From NCBI GenBank assembly GCA_943324725.2, contig CALPMR020000033.1:1-16271 (forward strand): a stretch of 16,271 nucleotides of DNA. The letters run 5' to 3'. Of the stretch, positions 15,975-16,271 are shown one piece after another; position 1 is the stretch's first letter, and each line of letters starts with the position of its first letter. The position numbers and the translations under genes are program-made. The stretch is from Bordetella parapertussis (GTDB lineage Bacteria; Cyanobacteriota; Cyanobacteriia; PCC-6307; Cyanobiaceae). The notes beneath the pieces were generated by a model. The model saw nothing but the letters and a program-made list of their open reading frames with translations. It had not been told where the DNA came from and ran no database searches.

Positions 15975-15993
15975 TCCATGCATTTATCATGGA
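15975..15993 (+). terminator. Weak hairpin after the pilin-like gene
   Basis: TCCATG, loop CATTTAT, CATGGA: a perfect 6-bp stem followed by T-rich TAATTTCTTTG. It starts 16 nt after the stop codon. The stem is low in GC, so termination would be weak. Confidence 0.35.
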
Positions 15994-16064
15994 TAATTTC
16001 TTTGTCATTCTGTAATCGCCGTAACCTGGCGAGATTGATTCCGCCCTTAGGTAGAAGTAATGTA

Positions 16065-16093
16065 TTGACAACTTTGACAAAGTCGCCTAGAAA
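16065..16093 (+). promoter_or_regulatory. Possible sigma-70 promoter with an internal inverted repeat
   Basis: TTGACA (16065-16070), a 17-nt spacer, and TAGAAA (16088-16093). The spacer contains the perfect inverted repeat ACTTT-GAC-AAAGT (16071-16083), which could be an operator. No gene downstream of it on the plus strand is seen before the window ends. Confidence 0.3.
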
Positions 16094-16244
16094 TTGGCTG
16101 CCGCTCCTCTTGGGTTGAACGGTTTGGTGCATACAGTTAACGCTGGCCTACAGGTGGCTGTGCGCCTTGTTGAAAGTGCGCGACAGGTTGATCAGCGGCA
16201 TGGCGACATCTTGAAGCCGCCGACCGTGGAAACATTTAAGTTCT

Positions 16245-16265
16245 GTCATGGGTCATGGGTCATGG
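16245..16265. repeat. Three perfect tandem copies of GTCATGG
   Basis: The 7-bp unit occurs at 16245-16251, 16252-16258 and 16259-16265 without a mismatch. On the minus strand each unit contains an ATG, each in a different frame because the unit is 7 bp. Confidence 0.9.
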
Positions 16266-16271
16266 TGTCGA

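Larger units (their letters stand above)
15994..16271. other. Right-hand end, no supported gene
   Basis: Beyond the candidate promoter and the tandem repeat I see only a 33-codon minus-strand frame (16148-16249) starting MTELKCFHGRRLQDVAMPLI. It has no ribosome binding site and no recognisable similarity. A minus-strand frame at 15791-16132 overlaps the pilin-like gene and is discounted. Confidence 0.4.

Noticed and set aside
15791..16132. 113-residue minus-strand frame at the 3' end of the pilin-like gene
   Set aside because: It overlaps the pilin-like coding region antisense and shows no recognisable motif.
1..16271. tRNA, rRNA or CRISPR array
   Set aside because: No T-loop-like GGTTCGAATC motif, rRNA signature or regularly spaced direct repeats were seen.

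Overview
The window reads as chromosomal DNA of a GC-rich unicellular cyanobacterium, most like the Synechococcus/Cyanobium group. The basis is the cyanobacterial character of LepA, SerS, RseP, ribosomal protein S14 and PNPase, the very high GC of the housekeeping genes, and four perfect copies of the cyanobacterial HIP1 octamer (GCGATCGC). The species assignment is inference; no rRNA or tRNA gene is visible.

Layout. The 5' portion of lepA (minus strand) runs off the left edge and is divergent from a small NifU-type Fe-S scaffold gene (nfu). Convergent with nfu is a 565-residue TPR protein with a SPINDLY/OGT-like (GT41) glycosyltransferase domain. Next to it is a frameshifted, N-terminally truncated second copy of that C-terminal domain. 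serS follows on the plus strand. From 5309 to 9283 lies a tight four-gene operon of minor type IV pilins (PilX-, PilV-, FimT/GspH- and PilW-like) joined by 4-nt or near-zero junctions. Its base composition is visibly less GC-rich than its neighbours. The housekeeping block then resumes: rseP, nth, rpsN with a clear intrinsic terminator, and pnp with a second clear terminator. After pnp come about 900 nt without a recognisable gene, then a lone AT-richer pilin-like gene (15326-15958) that lacks the usual prepilin leader. The final 300 nt hold a possible promoter and a 7-bp triple tandem repeat.

How the genes fit together. The housekeeping genes serve translation (lepA, serS, rpsN), RNA decay (pnp), membrane proteolysis (rseP), base-excision repair (nth) and Fe-S assembly (nfu; Nth is itself an Fe-S enzyme). 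The accessory layer is the pilin operon and the pilin-like gene, and possibly the glycosyltransferase. The four pilins look like the set that primes type IV pilus assembly. The pilus motor, secretin and prepilin peptidase are not in the window and must be encoded elsewhere.

The points most worth a second look are the pilin operon sitting inside a housekeeping block, the leaderless pilin-like gene, the glycosyltransferase pseudogene with a deletion at a HIP1 site, and a long-range inverted repeat in the pnp leader that reuses the U-tract of the rpsN terminator. I found no CRISPR array, complete insertion sequence or prophage.
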